Source: Plotosus lineatus (Eukaryota > Chordata > Actinopteri > Siluriformes > Plotosidae). Taken from it: a stretch of DNA of 64,000 nt. Below the pieces are notes generated by a model, which saw only the letters and a list, made by a program, of their open reading frames with translations, was not told the DNA's origin and ran no database searches. Position 1 is the first letter of the stretch. Every line of letters begins with the position of its first letter. Shown here one piece after another: positions 59,065 through 64,000 of the stretch. The translations under genes were made by a program, and so were the position numbers. Where the stretch lies: positions 44,093,564-44,157,563 of the forward strand of contig CM045734.1 in NCBI GenBank assembly GCA_024760905.1. Reading direction: 5' to 3'.

Positions 59065-60074
59065 GTGGACGTAGGCTGGGGGGTGCACAGGGTGCACGCG
59101 CACCCCCCCCCCCCACAGCAGGAGTGGAGTTCCGCTGGACAATAAATTATGTATATTCACAATCTTATTAAAAAACTTGATGACTGTTATTGAAGAGAAA
59201 GTTGGAGATAAGTTCCGCATGACTAGTCAGGAAGTAAAACGAAAGTTAACGTGTAACAGGCACTGTGCATGTGCACGCCCGAGCTGACCAATCAACAAAC
59301 ATAATATTATCAGTAAGCAATAATAGCTGAACACTGTCAATCAAGCAAAGTGCGAGTGTGAGAATAAAGCAGTTTGTTAGTCCCGCCTCCGATTCCTGCA
59401 CATGTGTTAGAACACAAACATTGATGCACAGAGAATGAATCACTAAAATAATCATAAGCCATCCAGCCTGGATCTGCAGCCTCATGCTCAGTACTTTTAT
59501 AAAATTAATAGTATGTTTTTGTGCAGTAAATATGTATTAATATTTTTTTGTGCCTTGGAATAAATAAATAACTTTAGCTCAATTTGTAAATGTATTTAGC
59601 ATATGTACTTGCAGATGTAGTTTGAAATATATTTGAGAATGTTTTTGGTTGAACTATAATATTTGATTCATCTTCTGAGAGTAATAGATGAATCGTCTTC
59701 TACTGAAAAACTGCGTGTTGTTGGCTTGAGATTCCATGTTGTTTATATCATATAATATGATGTGATATGCATGCACTATATTTCATGTGGTACTTTGTAT
59801 CAACTCTGTGACCTCACAGTAACTTTGTGTAGGCGGGCACCTAGCAATGGCGGCTTTCGGGTCAATAACTTATACGACAAGCACATAAAACAAAACCGCC
59901 GTGTGTGCAATGGTTTATTTATGATATAAACTTTAAGCCACAATCGCGTCAATAAACTATACTTAAGCTACCGACAATTTATTTAGTCGCCGTTTCATTT
60001 CCCCTTTAAAGCTTAGGCTCCGGTCAACCGAGATGTGCAACCCCACCCCCAACGGTCAGACCAGCCTACGCCCT
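59065..60074. mobile_element. hAT-like element nested in the pogo-type element
   Basis: Left end GTGGACGTAGGCTGG and inverted right end AAGGGCGTAGGCTGG, with GCTGATC on both sides (59058-59064 and 60076-60082). A C run near 59101-59114. No coding region recognised. Confidence 0.65.
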
Positions 60075-60479
60075 TGCTGATCACAAACTGAAGCGTGGTC
60101 ATCCAAAAGCCAATGACCAATAAAAAATGCAGACATTTTGAATTATATTTTAAAAATGGGGGGGGGGGGGGGGGTACACTCTTGGGAAACTTGGGAAAAT
60201 GTTGCGCCGCCCTTAATACGTAAATATGTTAATAAAATGGTTTAATATGTTAATAAAATATTTAAATGGTTTAATAAACAATTTTCTTTTACTTTTAACA
60301 CATATTTCGTATAAAATTGGTGTACTTTTATCATTTTTAAAGGGTTTATGGGGTAGTCTTGGGAGCCTTGTAACAAATCACGCGTTTTAAATGTAAAATG
60401 CGCCTCTACTTACGAAAACTCCAGGATCTGGAGCGGATTAATTTCGTAAGTTGAGGATCGACTGTATGAGGTAAATACA

Positions 60480-61370
60480 ATTCCAGGATTCCAAATCGTC
60501 TTTGCTGTCGGTGTCCACATACACGCACATCACTGACCCTTTCCACTGGTATTTTAGCTGAAACTCTGCTGGTGGAGTCAGTAAACAGTGTAAGTAACCT
60601 CCACTTACCGAGCTACTGCGTTATTTTAATAAAAATGTTTTGATGTAAATTGTAGTTATTTCTCGTGATGCTGGTTTAGTCCTATTGCTCTGTATGCCGT
60701 TGCTTGGGGTCCCTCTCTAGCTGTGTGGTTGTCTCCAGAGCGCACACGGACTCAGTCAAAGAGTGCTTTATACTGTAAAATCTGCCCCTGCCTATTTTTG
60801 TACATTATTGTGACAGCTATTGGTTAAATTTTATTGTGAAAACCAGATTTTAATTTTTATTAACCAATCACATCAAGCATACAAACTGCCTACTTGTATT
60901 TGCTTTCATGTTAATGATAATGGATAACGTTTGAAAATACGTGCATAGGAAAGTTGATGAGATTGGCTTTGGGCACTGTGAGGGTTAAAGATCAGACTTG
61001 AAGACAGCATGGGAAAAAAGATCATAATATTTAATTCATTTATATACAAAGAATACAAAACATGAATTCTAACAGGACTTCAGCAATATCAGCGTCTCAA
61101 GATTGTTAGCCTGTGACAGAGAAAGAACAACTAAGTAACGTATACTACTAGTACTACTACTACTATAAATAATATAAATACAGCCAACCCCATAATTATT
61201 GAGACTTATTGGATAACTAGATTATTGGTTCTTCCAGCAGGACCATCTCTGAAGCTGATGTCCAAATTAAGGCAAAAATGGTTCGCTGATCACAAGACCT
61301 TCCTCGGTCATCTGACGCGAGTCCCATTTAACTGCTCTAAATAATTGATTATATTTTTATTATAGTTGTA
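60480..61370. other. intergenic, no gene seen
   Basis: No exon found between the pogo-type element and the smn1 3' end. Confidence 0.45.
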
Positions 61371-61373
61371 TAA

Positions 61374-61379
61374 TTTATT
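61374..61379 (-). terminator. candidate smn1 poly(A) signal
   Basis: AATAAA on the minus strand about 177 nt beyond the smn1 stop; a second AATAAA lies at 61356-61361. Confidence 0.45.
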
Positions 61380-61555
61380 TAAATTAAAAGGTTATTCGAC
61401 ATAAAACTACTTCACTCAAAATTGGAATTTTTCAAATATTTACAAGTAGTGTCAATAATTTTGGAGTGTACTGTACAACCTTTCATCTGTAAAATCTTAA
61501 TGTAAACAACAACAACAAAAAAAAGTGAATTTACCAGAAATAACTACAACCTGCT

Positions 61556-64000
<2,445 letters not shown>

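Larger units (their letters stand above)
57820..60464. mobile_element. 2.6-kb non-autonomous pogo/Tigger-type element
   Basis: Left end CAGTCGGCCCTCTACTTAC and inverted right end CAGTCGATCCTCAACTTACG, TA on both sides. Subterminal text matches too (GAAAAATCCAGG against CGAAAACTCCAGGATC). No transposase is visible. ATGGACCCGGAAAATACAG near 58171 opens a frame of only ten codons. It contains a tandem duplication (58290-58780) and a nested hAT-like element. Confidence 0.75.

Overview
The window is vertebrate nuclear DNA, most likely from a ray-finned fish. It has intron-rich genes with clean GT/AG junctions, many CA and TA microsatellites, and a dense mix of Tc1, pogo/Tigger and hAT elements with RTE and L2-type LINEs. 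There are no operons, Shine-Dalgarno sites or CRISPR arrays. The species cannot be fixed from the sequence.

Left part (1-30 kb). Mostly repeats. A CpG-rich stretch near 12.9-13.2 kb carries a short minus-strand first coding exon of a gene I do not recognise. Between 16 and 21.6 kb on the minus strand lie two tandem copies of a SOX30-like HMG-box exon, each followed by its own linker exon, and the downstream copy also by an acidic last exon with a poly(A) signal. The phases let all five exons be read as one continuous frame, so this could be one SOX protein with two HMG boxes rather than two genes. An extra exon-like open frame lies upstream at 23.0-23.3 kb. A decayed Tc1 transposon sits between the two modules.

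Middle (30.1-55.3 kb, plus strand). A complete coiled-coil gene, modelled by hand as 37 coding exons (1496 codons plus stop, every splice junction in frame). I assign it to CCDC180, a large coiled-coil protein family linked to cilia and sperm. Its introns are packed with transposon insertions, several with visible target-site duplications: RTE LINEs, tRNA-headed SINEs, nested hAT MITEs, an L2-like LINE fragment, a 5S-rRNA-derived piece and a long near-perfect palindrome.

Right part (55.3-64 kb). A 2.6-kb pogo-type element with an internal tandem duplication and a nested hAT-like element, then the 3' part of smn1 on the minus strand (Tudor exon to stop, five exons). Its 5' exons lie beyond the right edge. 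ccdc180 and smn1 are transcribed toward each other. No functional link between the genes is visible; they are chromosomal neighbours.
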